Part shown: positions 1 to 10,810 of the stretch, in pieces | How positions within the stretch are numbered: the first letter of the stretch is position 1 | Layout of the letters: every line of letters starts with the position of its first letter | Assembly (NCBI GenBank): GCA_964023275.1 | Contig: OZ029915.1 | Coordinates: 21,790,775 to 21,854,774 of the forward strand | DNA: 64,000 bases | Origin: Norana najaformis | Taxonomy: Eukaryota; Annelida; Clitellata; Crassiclitellata; Hormogastridae | Direction of reading: 5' to 3' | Notes under the pieces: model-generated | The model's input: only the letters and a program-made list of their open reading frames with translations | Database searches by the model: none | What the model was told of the DNA's origin: nothing | Position numbers and translations under genes: made by a program

Positions 1-1300
1 GCTTCATAAGCACGCACCATGCATATGCATGCGAGGCGTCAGGCTATATATCACTGCGCATAGATCATGTCCTGCAGCAAAATCAATTAATGAACTTATT
101 TTGTTATTCCTAGGACCAGATAGGCATTACAGTACAAAATAACTGTATCTGTACTAGCTTTGCCTACCTGTCTCTGTCTGCAAGTCTGCCTGTACGCCTG
201 CCTGCCTGTCTGTTTGCCTGTCTACCTGCCTTCCTGTCTGTATCATAAGGACTTGCCAGAGGGAAAGCAAAGCTCTGATCTATCGATGACGCAGTTTATT
301 CATTTCTTCACTCGACGAATCATGTCCCTGAACAAGGCTGGTATATATATATAGTATATATGACGCATATATTCTGCTATATGTACTATATGCATATATA
401 TATGAGATAAGCACTTATAGGCTAAGTATACAATTCAAATGCAAAGAAACAAGGCATACATATGCTCGCATACAAAGATAAATAATCCTATAGATTGAAT
501 AACATCATCGGTCTCTAAGTCTCTCGTCGGCTCTAGTACTCGCCAGCCGTTAATCTGCTCTTTTATGTACAATATACATTTAAAAGCTATTAATGTAGCG
601 CACTATTTAGTCTATAATACAATATGGCTGAAAATGTAGTTTTTATACGCAGAGACAGATGTAGGATTATAGCATAGCCTTTGTCTGGTTAGACATAGCC
701 TAGCAATTTGCGAAGACAGCTGGTCTTTGCATCGAAGCTGTGCATATGAAGGATGAGTCAGTTGACTGTTAAACGACACGACGAAGGCAGAGAAGGCGTT
801 CAGTTCGTTTAGTTCCAGAGGTTTTGGTGTTCAATTGCTGTAACCTCATTTAAGAAGAATTAGGCCTATTAGTCTTTTAGGGCTTCATTTATTGGCAGGC
901 GACCAGTCTTGTCCCTCGCCAACTGACTCTGAAGCTGAATTCGCTAGATGGAATGAAAGGGCTGTAGATCTTGAGTGATCTGTCAATCATGAAGCTGAAT
1001 CGAACCAAATACTTGTGGAATCAGCACTCATGACCTTGCATATCACAGGCTCAGATTTAGTGGAAATTCAGGTAGACGGGTGGTGATGATGGTAGGGTCA
1101 TGTTCGTGGTGATGGTGATGGTGATTGTGATCGTAGTCGTGGCGGCGGCTGTAATGTTGATGAGATGGTGGTGATGGCGGTATTGGTGATGGTAGGGGTA
1201 AAGGTGATGACATTGATGGGTAGCGGTAATGGTAGTGTGATGGTGTGGGTGGTGATGATGGTGATGGTGATTGCGCCGTTGATCACGTTAGCTTTTCAAC
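1..1300. other. Non-coding, low-complexity stretch
   Basis: No gene is visible. Positions 165-242 are a degenerate CTGC/CTGT tract, and 340-410 is rich in TATA. Positions 1082-1270 are a degenerate TGATGG/TGGTGA tract whose long open frames on both strands are low-complexity artefacts. A TTTGAATCC block near 1317 looks like a decayed tRNA-type B box just before the LINE tail that follows. Confidence 0.6.
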
Positions 1301-1339
1301 TCTGTGACATGCAGGGTTTGAATCCTGCACAGAGGCTTA

Positions 1340-1690
1340 CATTTAATCTAATCTAATCTAATGAATTCTTTAACGCCGTTATCATAGTGCACAAAGCATC
1401 AATCGATGGTCGCTTTAACAGAACTTGTAGTCAGAATCACAATCCGCTAGAGTAACCCGCTTGAAATCCGATAAGTCAGAGAAAAAACGCGAAGTCAAGC
1501 GGTGGGAAGCAAGTTGAAACATATGAGGTTTAAGTTTAGTTCTGAATGACATTAAAAAACTGAAAGAACGCATTGAAGTGGGCAGCGAATTCCAACGCTT
1601 TGGACCAGCCATCGAGAACGCACGAGAGTCCAACACTGTTTTGGTGCGGATCAGTCGATTGTCAAATATTAACATTGTTCCGATGTTCAA
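1340..1690 (-). mobile_element. CR1/L2-like LINE, 3' end with (TTAGA)n tail
   Basis: The minus frame 1690-1415 encodes the usual C-terminal end of a LINE reverse transcriptase: RAFSMAGPKRWNSLP followed by a FRTKLKPHMF block, matching the family pattern in which a WNSLP motif precedes a hydrophobic-basic end. A short non-coding part follows (GCGACCATCGATTGATGC), ending in three or four TTAGA units at 1342-1362. The same 3' end recurs at 7715, 22165, 28983, 43557, 48240 and 49757. The copy is 5'-truncated, as is normal for target-primed insertion. Assignment to CR1/L2 rests on the tandem-repeat tail and on the RT pieces of the related copy at 48240-49160. Confidence 0.75.
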
Positions 1691-1699
1691 AAACCACTG

Positions 1700-2213
1700 T
1701 GTGTTCTAAGCATTCTCTTGGGAAGAGTAGCATAACCTCCAAGTCTTAGGCCCCAATTGAACTGCACCAGATTAACCTCAGTTCATTTCCTAGAGGAGAT
1801 CGACGTGGCTCCGTTTTTTATTCGGCGTTCATCACCTGCTTGACTTCTCTTGTTCTGATTATTAATGCGAAAAAAACTTCACAAGTTAGAGAGGAGTGTT
1901 AACGGCAATACATTAGAGAAACAGCAAATATTAAGTTCCAATCAATGCAAACCTTACTTCTGGTCATCTGCATCAGCAGAAAGGTTTCGAAACTATTGGC
2001 CCTTGATACTGGCTGTTTTCTGCACATGTTTTGTGTAACGCATGTTTGCTTTGTTTAAGTGAACTGTTTGAAAATAGGACAAACATTACCGATAAAGAAT
2101 TTTGCATTTTGGACATTTTTAAAGGAGTTCTGGATATTCAGGAGGTTCAAAATACGCCGTTTTCTCCACTTAATCATTAAGCAATTTAAACCAAACCGCT
2201 CTGCTGCGCAGCC
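1700..2213. other. Non-coding stretch
   Basis: There is no convincing coding frame or repeat. The one open frame, near 2059-2247, is AT-rich and has no recognisable motif. Confidence 0.5.
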
Positions 2214-2339
2214 TTTGAACAGTCATGTTCAAAGGCAGCTTAGTTAAAAGACAATCGACAGTCAGTTCCAATTCATGCTTTTGCCGCAAACTGAATGTCG
2301 AAGGTCATATCTGTCCACTTCGCACACGTCATCTCAATA
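2214..2339 (+). repeat. Duplicated 126-bp block, copy 1
   Basis: Starts TTTGAACAGTCATGTTCAA, itself a near-palindrome, and ends CATCTCAATA. It matches 2549-2674 over its length with scattered substitutions, including an identical GCTTTTGCCGCAAACTGAAT core. The copies are 335 bp apart in the same orientation, so this is either a local duplication or two insertions of one short element. Confidence 0.8.
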
Positions 2340-2548
2340 GCAACGGCGATAAATGACGGTGGGCGGCATCAGAGGGAGTTAGAAACGCCAAAATATAAGT
2401 AAATCGACGGGCCATTATTCAAATTTCGCACTGAGTAGCATTATTTTTCATGTTCGTCAAGTTTTCATTTGGCGCGATCTAGAAAACGGCTTATAAGCGG
2501 CAACAGTTACTCATTCATGCGTCGCTGACTTTTATAAAAACTGTTGAC

Positions 2549-2674
2549 TTTGAACAGTCATATTCAACCACAGTTTAGTTAAACGACCATCGGGAGTCAG
2601 TTCCAATTCGTGCTTTTGCCGCAAACTGAATGTCGAAGATCAGCACTGTCCAATTACCACAGATCATCTCAATA
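2549..2674 (+). repeat. Duplicated 126-bp block, copy 2
   Basis: Second copy of the block at 2214-2339, same orientation. It ends exactly where a tRNA-like SINE head begins, so the block may belong to a larger composite element. Confidence 0.8.
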
Positions 2675-2675
2675 T

Positions 2676-2860
2676 GGGACACGGTAGCATATTGGATAGA
2701 GCGCTCGGCTTGTGACGCGGAGAGTACGGGTTCGAACCTCTTCCGAGACGGTCACTGTGTAGGGACCTTGAGCAAGTCCCTCACTCACAATTGCTCGGCG
2801 CCATCGGTTGATGCTAAGTCATTAGATAGTGGCGCCTAATAAATGCAGAAATAATAATAT
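2676..2860 (+). mobile_element. tRNA-derived SINE, copy 1
   Basis: The head resembles a tRNA gene. TAGCATATTGGATAGAGC looks like an A box, and GGTTCGAACC at about 2729 is a perfect B box. A tRNA-unrelated body follows, with GCAAGTCCCTCACTCAC and TGCTCGGCGCCATCG, then an A-rich tail with AATAAT units. The copy at 33175-33330 aligns through both head and body, which shows this is a SINE and not a functional tRNA gene. Acceptor stem pairing is not evident. Confidence 0.75.
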
Positions 2861-3304
2861 GGATCGTTCATCATCCTCTGCAGATCTTCTCTGGTTAAAC
2901 TGAAGCTGTTTATCAATGCCTCGTCTGTCTGTTCCAGCTGAAGTGACGCAGTCTTCCCTGCCACTTGTCGATGGATGTTTCTTCGTCTGCAGGAACCGTA
3001 CTAGCAGTACAGGCCATCTGACACCGCCACCAGTTGCAATGCACTTGTTCGACTAACTGTCCTTGGAGAAACGGGGAAAGGCTTCTGGTTGAAAGTTGGA
3101 AACCTATTCTTTAAATGGTGGCTCTTGAGATTCATGCATATTCATGAAGAAATTATTTATATGAAGTATACCTCAAGGTAACTTTCACAACTCTGCCACA
3201 GAGTCTTGACCGCAATAGTAGCCACTTTCTCCTCAAACCTCTGTTGGATGCCAAAACGTCCATCGAAAGTTTTGATCTTACAATTTTTCGACAATATCGA
3301 CTGT
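2861..3304. other. Probable 3' flank/UTR of the minus-strand exon
   Basis: No coding signal of its own. Because the minus-strand gene ends at 3305, the right part is probably its 3' UTR. I saw no canonical AATAAA on the minus strand here, only an AT-rich variant near 3147-3158. Confidence 0.4.
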
Positions 3305-4233
3305 TCATAGATAAGGATGAAAGCGTTTACTAAAGTCATTAGTCAGAGGCCTATTCGGTAGGAGTCGCCACAGGCCGTCGGAAGCAATGGGTGACACCAA
3401 GTGATCGGCCAAGACGTCATTGCTGTGGTGATAGTTGCCATGGAGGCCGCGTCGCATCATATGACCGTAGAGGGCTGCCGTCGCTGAGAACGCGGTGCGC
3501 GCTCCGGACCCTGGGCCATCGCCAAAGACAGGCCTCAGGTCGCACCTGGCGGCCGCAGGGGCGGTCGGGAAGGATGCTGTTCCCTGTCGCCAGGGGACTG
3601 CTGCAGCGTCCAGGTATGCAAGTTCCATCGAGTCCCCAGCGAACTTGGAGATGGAGGTGAAGCTGGGACCGGGTCGATGGAAAGCCGGTGGACTGATTGG
3701 ATCGAGATACTTAGATCGGAACCCGGTTAAGATGTCGTAATCTCTGTATCCGAAAGAAGCGTCGCTCTGGAAGGTAGGGCGATGAAGCTGACAGCCGCAG
3801 GAACCGAAACATCCATCGGTCGGCATCAGCTTCCCGCTCAGCTCTCCCTTCGGAACGTTAGGCTCTTGCCAAAACGAGGCAGGTAGACGTCGCAACCTCA
3901 GCGGGGTTCCACAAGGCCTCAGTGTTTTTTCGGTTCCACCAGAAAAGGTGGCTCTGGATTTGTCTGAAGCTTCCGACGAAACGCAACTGTCTTCACTGAG
4001 GAGCGGCTTTTCGCGTTCAGGCGATTTGTCGTTGTGTTGATCCGTGTTCTGAGGTCGGGAATGACCGACGGGGTTGCTGCCCATCTGAGCGGCGATCCTG
4101 TTATCCCCGCCAGGAAACGCATGAACTGTTTTCTCATGAGTCTGTTCACCGGGAATTTCTCTTCGCCTTTTGCATTTTGACATCTCTTCGCTAAGTCGAT
4201 CCGCTTCAGTCATCACACGCTCCATACCAAGTC
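3305..4233 (-). CDS. Terminal exon of an unrecognised protein, 306 codons after first Met
   Basis: The minus strand is open from a plausible acceptor (pyrimidine-rich tract ending CTGCAG, exon starting at 4233) to a TGA stop at 3305. An uninterrupted frame of this length is unlikely by chance in this AT-rich window, and the region is clearly GC-richer than its surroundings. Counting from the first Met (4225), residues 17-22 are a basic cluster, KCKRRR. Residues 23-100 are hydrophilic, charged and Ser-rich. Residues 135-150 hold three Cys, residues 175-260 are rich in Pro, Ala, Gly and Ser, and the C-terminus is KRFHPYL. There is no signal peptide, membrane segment or transposon motif. Composition suggests the disordered tail of a nuclear protein such as a transcription factor, but that is inference. 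The frame stays open into the acceptor, so the first Met is probably internal and upstream exons lie to the right. I do not recognise the family. Confidence 0.6.
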
Positions 4234-4939
4234 CTGCAGCTGGAGACAGGTGATACCTTTGTTCGCCTGAAATGTCAGTTCGATACCGATGATGCTATGT
4301 TAGTCTATTATATTGGTGATGCTGATTATTTCTTCTTCTTCTTATTGTTGATGACAGTGTTGTACAGTGATTACTGATCCGTTCTGTTGATACCGTTGTA
4401 CAGTGATTACAATAACTACGACAATGGCATTCGTTGGATGCCTTAGTTCTGCTGCTCTGAATCTACATGAACTGCATTAGCGTCTGTTGAGTTATCAGTT
4501 CGCTCAAGGTTGTTCCAAATCTGTTCAAAGATTTCAAACTATGCTGGGTTGTCAGTTGCTATAGTTTGGAGCACCTAAAAAGCAAACAGCATTGTTATCA
4601 AGACTTTTTAGAATCTATATAAAGCAGAAAGTTGAAATATCGACTTAAAATATGGTAGGTAAGTTATGTTGAAGCTAATGTTCATTTACCTCGGCACTAC
4701 ATTGTAATTGTAATTTAGAATTTATATAGCGCCAGTTCAAAATAGATTCACCAGAGACGCTCTGCTGTGCATGTCTAAGCAATACTGACTGTTTCTAGTT
4801 GACTTGATTACTGTGACTTACTCTTCGGTAGTGTCATACAGGTGTCTAATGAACTCACAACTAGAAGGCCACATAATTCATAAATATCATTCCATCATTC
4901 TGTGCTACAATGAACGTAAGATTGCGCAGCTTAAACAGC
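4234..4939. other. Intron or intergenic, non-coding
   Basis: Probably intron of the minus-strand gene. It is AT-rich with CTT repeats near 4330. It contains the short interspersed repeat at 4716-4775, listed separately. No other exon is evident. Confidence 0.5.
4716..4775 (+). repeat. Short interspersed repeat with TTTATATAGCGCC end
   Basis: AATTTATATAGCGCCAGTTC followed by an ACGCTC block matches 57706-57765 closely. This appears to be the end of a SINE or LINE tail family. Related TTTATATAGCG termini also occur near 7073 and at 61659. Confidence 0.55.
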
Positions 4940-5230
4940 AAGCTTCAAGCGCGTGTTAGTATTGGAAGTTTCCATGACGTCACGCCGAAGTAATCGGGTT
5001 GTTGACTTAACTTTTCACGTGGTAATCATGTGCTTGCGGTTACTTGGTGTATTTAGATGCCTCGCACTGATCACGTGCTTCTGATTGTTGGAACTGTCTA
5101 ACTACCCGGCATTGAATGCGTGCTGGAGGTGGCATGACGATGACTGGCGCTCAGTTAATCATGCGAGCGTGGGAAACGCTGATCTTGCGCTGCGATGAAT
5201 CCTAGACTGGTCTAGTCCTTTCTCAACTAG
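4940..5230 (+). mobile_element. LTR-like repeat, partial copy D
   Basis: Begins CTTCAAGCGCGTGTTAGT, like the copies at 26909 and 45833. It shares TAATCGGGTTG with the copy at 45833, and GATCACGTGCTT plus a CATTGAATGCGTG block with the copy at 26909. It contains a CRE (TGACGTCA, 4975-4982). It runs straight into a coiled-coil frame at 5238, an arrangement that suits an LTR and leader before a gag-like gene. Only the 5' half of the family consensus is clear here. Confidence 0.5.
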
Positions 5231-5237
5231 TCATCTA

Positions 5238-5572
5238 ATGGAGTTTGAAAGAAAAGCAAGGATAGCATCAGCCGAGAGAGATAGGGAAAAATGATGGAAC
5301 TAATAGAGCTGGAAAGAACAAGGCATGCTGAATTGCAGATGCAAAGGCAGCACTTTGAAGCTCAGAGCCCACAAGCAGAGGTCACAAAGAAAACGAGACG
5401 TGCCGAATTGGAGAAGCAAGACAATAAATTGAGATGCAACAGCAGCAACTGGAACTAGAAAGACAGTAGCGAAGAGAAGCAGAGCAACAGAGACTTGAAC
5501 TGAGAGAGGTGCAATTAAGAAAGATGGCGCCAGAACGACAAGAGCTGAGAATGCAACTGGGAAAGAAGTGAG
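5238..5572 (+). pseudogene. Broken coiled-coil ORF, possibly LTR-element gag
   Basis: Three overlapping plus frames each give Glu/Arg/Lys/Gln-rich coiled-coil text. MEFERKARIASAERDREK comes first, then MMELIELERTRHAELQMQRQ in a second frame, and ELREVQLRKMAPERQELRMQ in a third. At least two frameshifts and several stops break it, so it is not functional. Such long charged coiled coils occur at the N-terminus of some Gypsy gag-like proteins, and the LTR-like block just upstream supports that reading. A similar charged stretch lies at 23152-23480. The assignment is inference, since no zinc knuckle or protease is visible. Confidence 0.45.
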
Positions 5573-5689
5573 AGCATTCTTTCGCCATTTTAGCTCTTCC
5601 AATCTATTTATACTTTCCTCCTCATATCTGCTACATCAGTTTTTTTCTTCTATTCTTTTCCTCTCTTGCTGCTCTTACGTTTTTCCGCA

Positions 5690-6960
5690 ATCTTCATCAG
5701 TGTAGCCCACCCATGTAAGTGAACTGCTGCGACTCAATACATGCACTTGGATGCCCCTGTTCAACTTTCTCTATGATCTCATCCATAGGAGGTAGGTACA
5801 GGTCTGGAGCCATTCTGCATCCTCGTCGCCCTCCTGTATCTACCCTAAACCAGTCCGATGTTACACCGTCAAAGAGTACCGGACTCATCATGTTTGTGCA
5901 CAATTCCATCATCAGGCCTACTATATTCTTCGAGATGGCAGCACGATCCACTGAGTCAAAGGTTGACCTCAGGTCAACATAGGTAATCCACAGTGGTTGT
6001 TGAGATTATGTTCTTGTTTGAATCAGGCTGTTCAGGGTGAATATGCGATCGATAGTTGATCTCCCAGGAGTGAAGCCACTCTGCTCCTTTAGTCTCAGCT
6101 GAATCAGTTGTTTCTTAACCCTTGAAAGAAGAAAGCCAACCAAGACCTTGCCGAGTATTGACAGCTGGGAAATGCCGCGACAGTTCTTGCAGTCCCAGCG
6201 ACGACCCTTGTAAAAAGAAAGGGTAATTCCTCTGATCCAGTCACTCAGCACCGAGACAGACTTCCAGACGCCTGTTATCTAACGGATGAGCCATTTTGTA
6301 CCAGCCTCATCCCGGCTTTAAGCAACTCGGCTGACATGCAGCAGATGTCTGGTGCCCCCCGTGCTTCCGCCGATGTACCTCAGCCACCACCTCTTGTTCG
6401 GTGGGTGGGTTGCAGTCGATTGACAGATATGGTCCGAGACCTGGAAGCTGGGATGATGATAGTGGCAACGGAGCGCGGTTGATGAGGTCTTCGTACAAAT
6501 CCTTCCACCGCTCAACCTTCTGGCTCCTATCGCTCAGTAGGTGCCCAGCCACGCTTTTTATTCGGATCGAGACCCGTGGCATTACGGACCGCAGTTTCCG
6601 GAAGTCGGCGAACGCATCCTTCAGCTGCCCAGTTTGAAGAGCAGCCTCCTCAGCGTCCGTCGCCTTTTCATCTGCCCACGACTGGCGATCTCATCTCAGG
6701 GCCGATCTGCACTCCTTCTGGAGGCTCCTTTAATTCATTCGTCTTCGCATGTTGTCCGGCCGGGTGCTTCTTCTGGATCAGGTGCCACGTATCGTAGCTA
6801 ATCCAGTCCTTTCTGGCCACCCTCTCAATTCCCATGCTGCTTCCACTATCCGGTTGCCTGCATACGTCAAAGAGCTCTGCGTTCCAGTCTCGAGTCAACC
6901 GGGTCGGCGATCGTTGCGCTCTGCTGATCACCAGGATATGCAGGTGCTGCGCTTCCGGGC
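5690..6960 (-). pseudogene. Decayed LINE ORF2 (RTE/L1-like reverse transcriptase)
   Basis: The product reads right to left in several minus frames. At 6931-6668 a linker carries RKDWISYDTWHLIQ. At 6582-6307 SQKVERWKDLYEDLINRAPL is the spacer between endonuclease and RT. At 6251-6006 the RT fingers read ITLSFYKGRR, then CRGISQLSILGKVL and QSGFTPGRSTIDRIF. At about 5980-5780 the palm reads YVDLRSTFDSVDR (motif A, first catalytic Asp), then GGRRGCRMAPDLYLPPMDEI. The next conserved block, the [YF]xDD catalytic box, is missing: the frame passes almost directly to QQFTYMGGLH and a stop, so an internal deletion has removed it. Frameshifts and stops confirm a dead copy. No endonuclease domain is visible to the right, so it is 5'-truncated. 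Confidence 0.8.
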
Positions 6961-7029
6961 TTCAGCTCGAGCCCTTCGTGCCTTCTCATGCTTTGGACCT
7001 TTCTTTTGGAACTGCATGCCTTGTGCACA

Positions 7030-7714
7030 TATATTAAGTAGCTTGATACATATATGTATGTATGATCCGAGGAATTTATATAGCGCTTGTAAGTGACTCA
7101 CAAGAGCTCTATTTTTCCTGGATTGTTAAAGAGGCAGATGAGAATATCTATCCATACATACGTAATGTTGCATTTGACTCTGTGTTGCATACACTTTCAA
7201 ACTGTCTTCTTCAGATCAATTAGTTACTAATGCAGCGCTCTTAAGAAAAATTACTCATGTGTGCAGCGCTTTTTTCAAATTCGCTATAGTCTATATATTT
7301 ATATATATACATATGCTTTACTTACGGCATAGTAACTGCACAATTCGGCGTAATGGCTAGGGCTGTTTCTGCACCGAGTTCAAATCCAGTGAAAATGTTT
7401 TAATGAACTTCATTAGATGGACTACAAACTGGCTGATTAATCTAGTCTTGTAGCTTCTGTAACGCCATTTAACAGTGATCAATGGTGTTTCTGTGGTAAA
7501 CTCGTGGTTGGCACATCCCGGATATTTAAGAATAAGAAACAAGTTAATGATATAGCCATTCTGATGTAAACAAATACCCAAGACAGGGGTATTAGTCTGA
7601 GGCTATAAATTTAAAAGATAAATGAGATAAGTATATAGGCTAACTGTGACATAAAACGTTCATCGCATTTCTGTCATGTAAAGCATCTCTGACCTACTTT
7701 TGATTACGAATTCA
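7030..7714. other. Non-coding, AT-rich
   Basis: Includes a GAATTTATATAGCGC motif at about 7072, like the repeat ends at 4716 and 57706, and short TATA tracts at 7290-7310. No gene is visible. Confidence 0.5.
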
Positions 7715-7815
7715 CTTGAAGCGACCATCGATTAATGCCTTGAGCATTATGATAACAGGAGTGCTACAGAAGCTAGAGAAGTCATTAGATTAGATTAGAT
7801 TAGACTACTGTAAAG
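7715..7815 (+). mobile_element. LINE 3' tail with (TTAGA)n
   Basis: GCGACCATCGATTAATGCC, then ATTATGATAACAG and four TTAGA units ending near 7812. It is collinear with the reverse complement of 1340-1430. Only the untranslated end of the CR1/L2-like LINE is left. Confidence 0.75.
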
Positions 7816-10184
7816 GGTATTATCAAATTTCAGTCGTATTGTACCAATGCAACAAATGAATTTTATATATGGTTAGTCTAAAGAAAAATCGGAATCAGGT
7901 CATGATCATATTAACAGAAAACTAAGTCAGTCTAAAAGAGGATAGGGCCAATTCTTGAAATAGGTTGAGTTACTCAGTGTGTGCATACATATATATCAAA
8001 TATATACATATATCTTCTTATATATGTGTGTGTGTACATGGACATGTTTAGGGAACTGAGTACAAAGTGTTATCGTGTAAATACGTTGCCAAACACTCGC
8101 AATCATTCACGCAACGGTGCATTAGTTAGACGTAATGTATCGTCTTCTGGGTGTAATAGATGTTTTGACACAGTAACTGCGATCATCCATCAGCTGGACA
8201 AAATTTCCTTGCGAGTTCATTAACTACTTATCTTAATTCACTTAATGCAGCTGTGTTCGAATCCGGTTGAAAGGTCAACGCTTTAGCCAGTATCAACCAC
8301 GTTTCCCAAATGACCACCAGCTGGGCTATTTAGGCAAAGTCAGCTGACCTCTGGCACACCCACCTCTCACAGTTGCTCGCTCGTGCAAACTACTGGCGTG
8401 TTTAACAACACCCCAAAGCACACGCCGCCCACCTATACAATCCAAGGCTCATGCCAACTCAACGGCCACCGAAATGTCCACCAACCTGCCCACCTTCCTG
8501 TATGCCACATTTCATGCCTTAAATGGAAAAGCTTTCGTAAAAGCAGAAGAGGAAAGTCCATGTGTTATATATATATATATGCCAACACCCCAAATCACAC
8601 GCACATATATATCTTAATGCCTCGATTCTCGCGCTCTAAGCACTTGAGGCCTAGACTGTGCGTGGTGTTTAGGTTTTTCGTCTAATATGATAACGCGTCA
8701 GCATCATTCTCAAAAACTGGACAGTTTTTCTTGCAAGCTGCATAGAATGACAACAAGTTGCCAGCTTCACATAACACGTTTCAAAAGGTTCGAACTTTCG
8801 GCGCAGTTATGAAAGGGCACTTAATCATTGCACCACCCGAAGCCCTGATGAATTGTTGAACAGCATGAACGAAGGCATCCATAGAGCACACGATTAAGTG
8901 TGTAATTGCAGTGGTCACACAATTCGAAGCTGTCTTGTTGTTCAGCATGCGTACAATAATAATATGCTTCTGTTGAGCTGCTAAAGGTAAACATACTGCA
9001 CTCTTTCATCAAGCAGTTTAGTTGATTTTCTGGTTGCCGGAGGTGTAGGCATAGAGTCATTAGGTGTCGCTTTGCTTTGGAAATTCTTCCCAAATGAGTC
9101 AGAGTTCAGTTTACGATCAATGAATCGTTCATTGCTGATGGCGCTTGAAGCTGGATCACAACCAGTAAGCGTGGCCCTTGTAAGATTAAATTCAGCCTGA
9201 ATGCTGAAGACAGAACACTAAAAAAGCAATGTTCCCTAAAAGCAGACATTAAAACGTCCAGAATGTTCGAAGACATAAAAATGTCTTGTATTAAACAGAG
9301 TCGCTGCGGTCATGAGACAAACAATTAGTGTTATCTTTTATGGCTATCACGTAGAGCAGGCTGGGTGTTTTCAGACAATTTCTAACTAGGATCGCTCTAA
9401 TCATTCTGACTGTGAACATGCCAAGCAACAAATCGATATCGGTACATGAACAGGGAAGCCAGTGACAATGTTCTGAGATTGCTGAGTATGATGAGGACAA
9501 ACACAATCCTACTCCGTTTCGGTCTCTATCAGGTATCGACGATGCTCAGGTGCAGCAACCCCTTCCGTGTTAAAATTCTACGATGCTCCAAGTGGATGGT
9601 TGTCTATCGTTAGTTGTCTGTCGTAGTTTTATTACTCACAACTGAAAACGCAGTTGCTAAAAGATATGCCACGGCTGAGAAATTCGTTGAAGCCAGTTTA
9701 AACGTGGCTTTGATTAAAGCCATACAACTTCGAATGATGATAAGTCAGCAAATAATTTTTCGCTAAATGTTATAATTGACCGGACAAGTCAACAGAGCTC
9801 GATATTAGACAGTAGACATTGGCGCCATAGAAGTCATTGGAATGCATAAGAAAAGGGTTTACCTGATTCGACAGACGCAGTTTTTTCTGTAAATCGATAA
9901 CAGTTCGATTTCAGATAAGATCCGTACAATTAGCTGGAAGGCAAGAGCTGCACAGTTGCTGCCTCGTCTGTCCCTCCTTATCTTCGTCTGGCGCTAAGGT
10001 CCACGATCTGCTGCTCGCACTGCCTCCTCGATTATCGCTCATAATGAAAATCGACGCCCAATCGGCCCCTCCAACTCCTTCGCTGCCTGAGCCTCTTCGT
10101 CGGCCTCTGTAGTCGCCGCAGCAAATCCGCTTCGGACGGTGTTTATGCACGAGCGAACGACTGTCTTACGCACACGAATGATCT
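7816..10184. other. Non-coding stretch with minor repeats
   Basis: Short TATA and GTGT tracts lie at 7990-8035 and 8565-8580. A GTTCGAATCC B-box-like block at 8254-8263 with a CTCACAGTTGCTCG block at 8366 may be a worn copy of the SINE at 2676, but the A box is not clear. The minus frame 10150-9911 is GC-richer and Arg/Gly-rich but has no recognisable domain. I call no gene here. Confidence 0.45.
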
Positions 10185-10440
10185 CTAGGGCTCTCTCTTC
10201 CTCCGTGTATTTCTTCCTCTGTGTCTGTCTTCTTCTGTGTCTGTCTTCTTCTGTTCTTCTAACAGCTTGCTACTCTGCAACTTTCTTTCCCTATATCTAC
10301 TATATCTATCTATATCTCTACTCGCCTCGTTCTCCGTCTTTCTCTCCACCTTTTACCACCATTCTAGCAAACGACAGTTGCTCTTTCTCTGCCTCTGTCT
10401 CTCGTTATCTGTCTCTTTCTCTGCCCCACTTCCTACCCAT
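10185..10440. repeat. Pyrimidine-rich tract
   Basis: The plus strand is dominated by TCT, CTGTC and TATCTA units. Open frames across it are Ser/Leu/Phe-rich low-complexity artefacts. It switches to a purine-rich tract at about 10590. Confidence 0.7.
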
Positions 10441-10619
10441 CTCCGTACGCTCGCCTGCGGGCAGTTGCGCCGGAGGAGGGAGAGGCGGCGGCGGAGGCAG
10501 CAGCTTTCAACGGACGCAGGTGATAGGTAAACCTGCTGACGCCACCAGCGAACAGTCCGCCTCCAGTCAGACGGACGCTGCATCATCTAGTCAGTGGCGT
10601 CTGCTCCTCCGTCTCAAGA

Positions 10620-10810
10620 GACGGACGAACGGACAGATAGACACACAGAAAGACGGACAGACAAACAGACAGATAAACATATAGACAAACAGGCAAACAA
10701 ACAGACAGACAAACAGACATACAGACAAAGCAGACAGACAAACAGACAGACAGATGTCCGTCTGTCTGCATCGGACAGACAGATGGACAGACGTACAGAC
10801 TGACATGCAG
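10620..10810. repeat. (GACA)n/(ACAG)n microsatellite
   Basis: Degenerate tandem ACAGACAA/GACAGACA units run for almost 190 bp. The Cys/Leu/Ser/Val-rich minus frame and the Gln/Thr/Asp-rich plus frame over it are translations of the repeat. A purine-rich flank continues to about 11040. Confidence 0.85.

Noticed and set aside
1342..1362. Telomere-like TTAGA repeats
   Set aside because: They sit at LINE 3' ends in several copies and are short, so they are retroposon tails and not interstitial telomere sequence.
2660..2760. tRNA gene
   Set aside because: A and B boxes are present, but stems do not close and a second copy with the same non-tRNA body shows it is a SINE.
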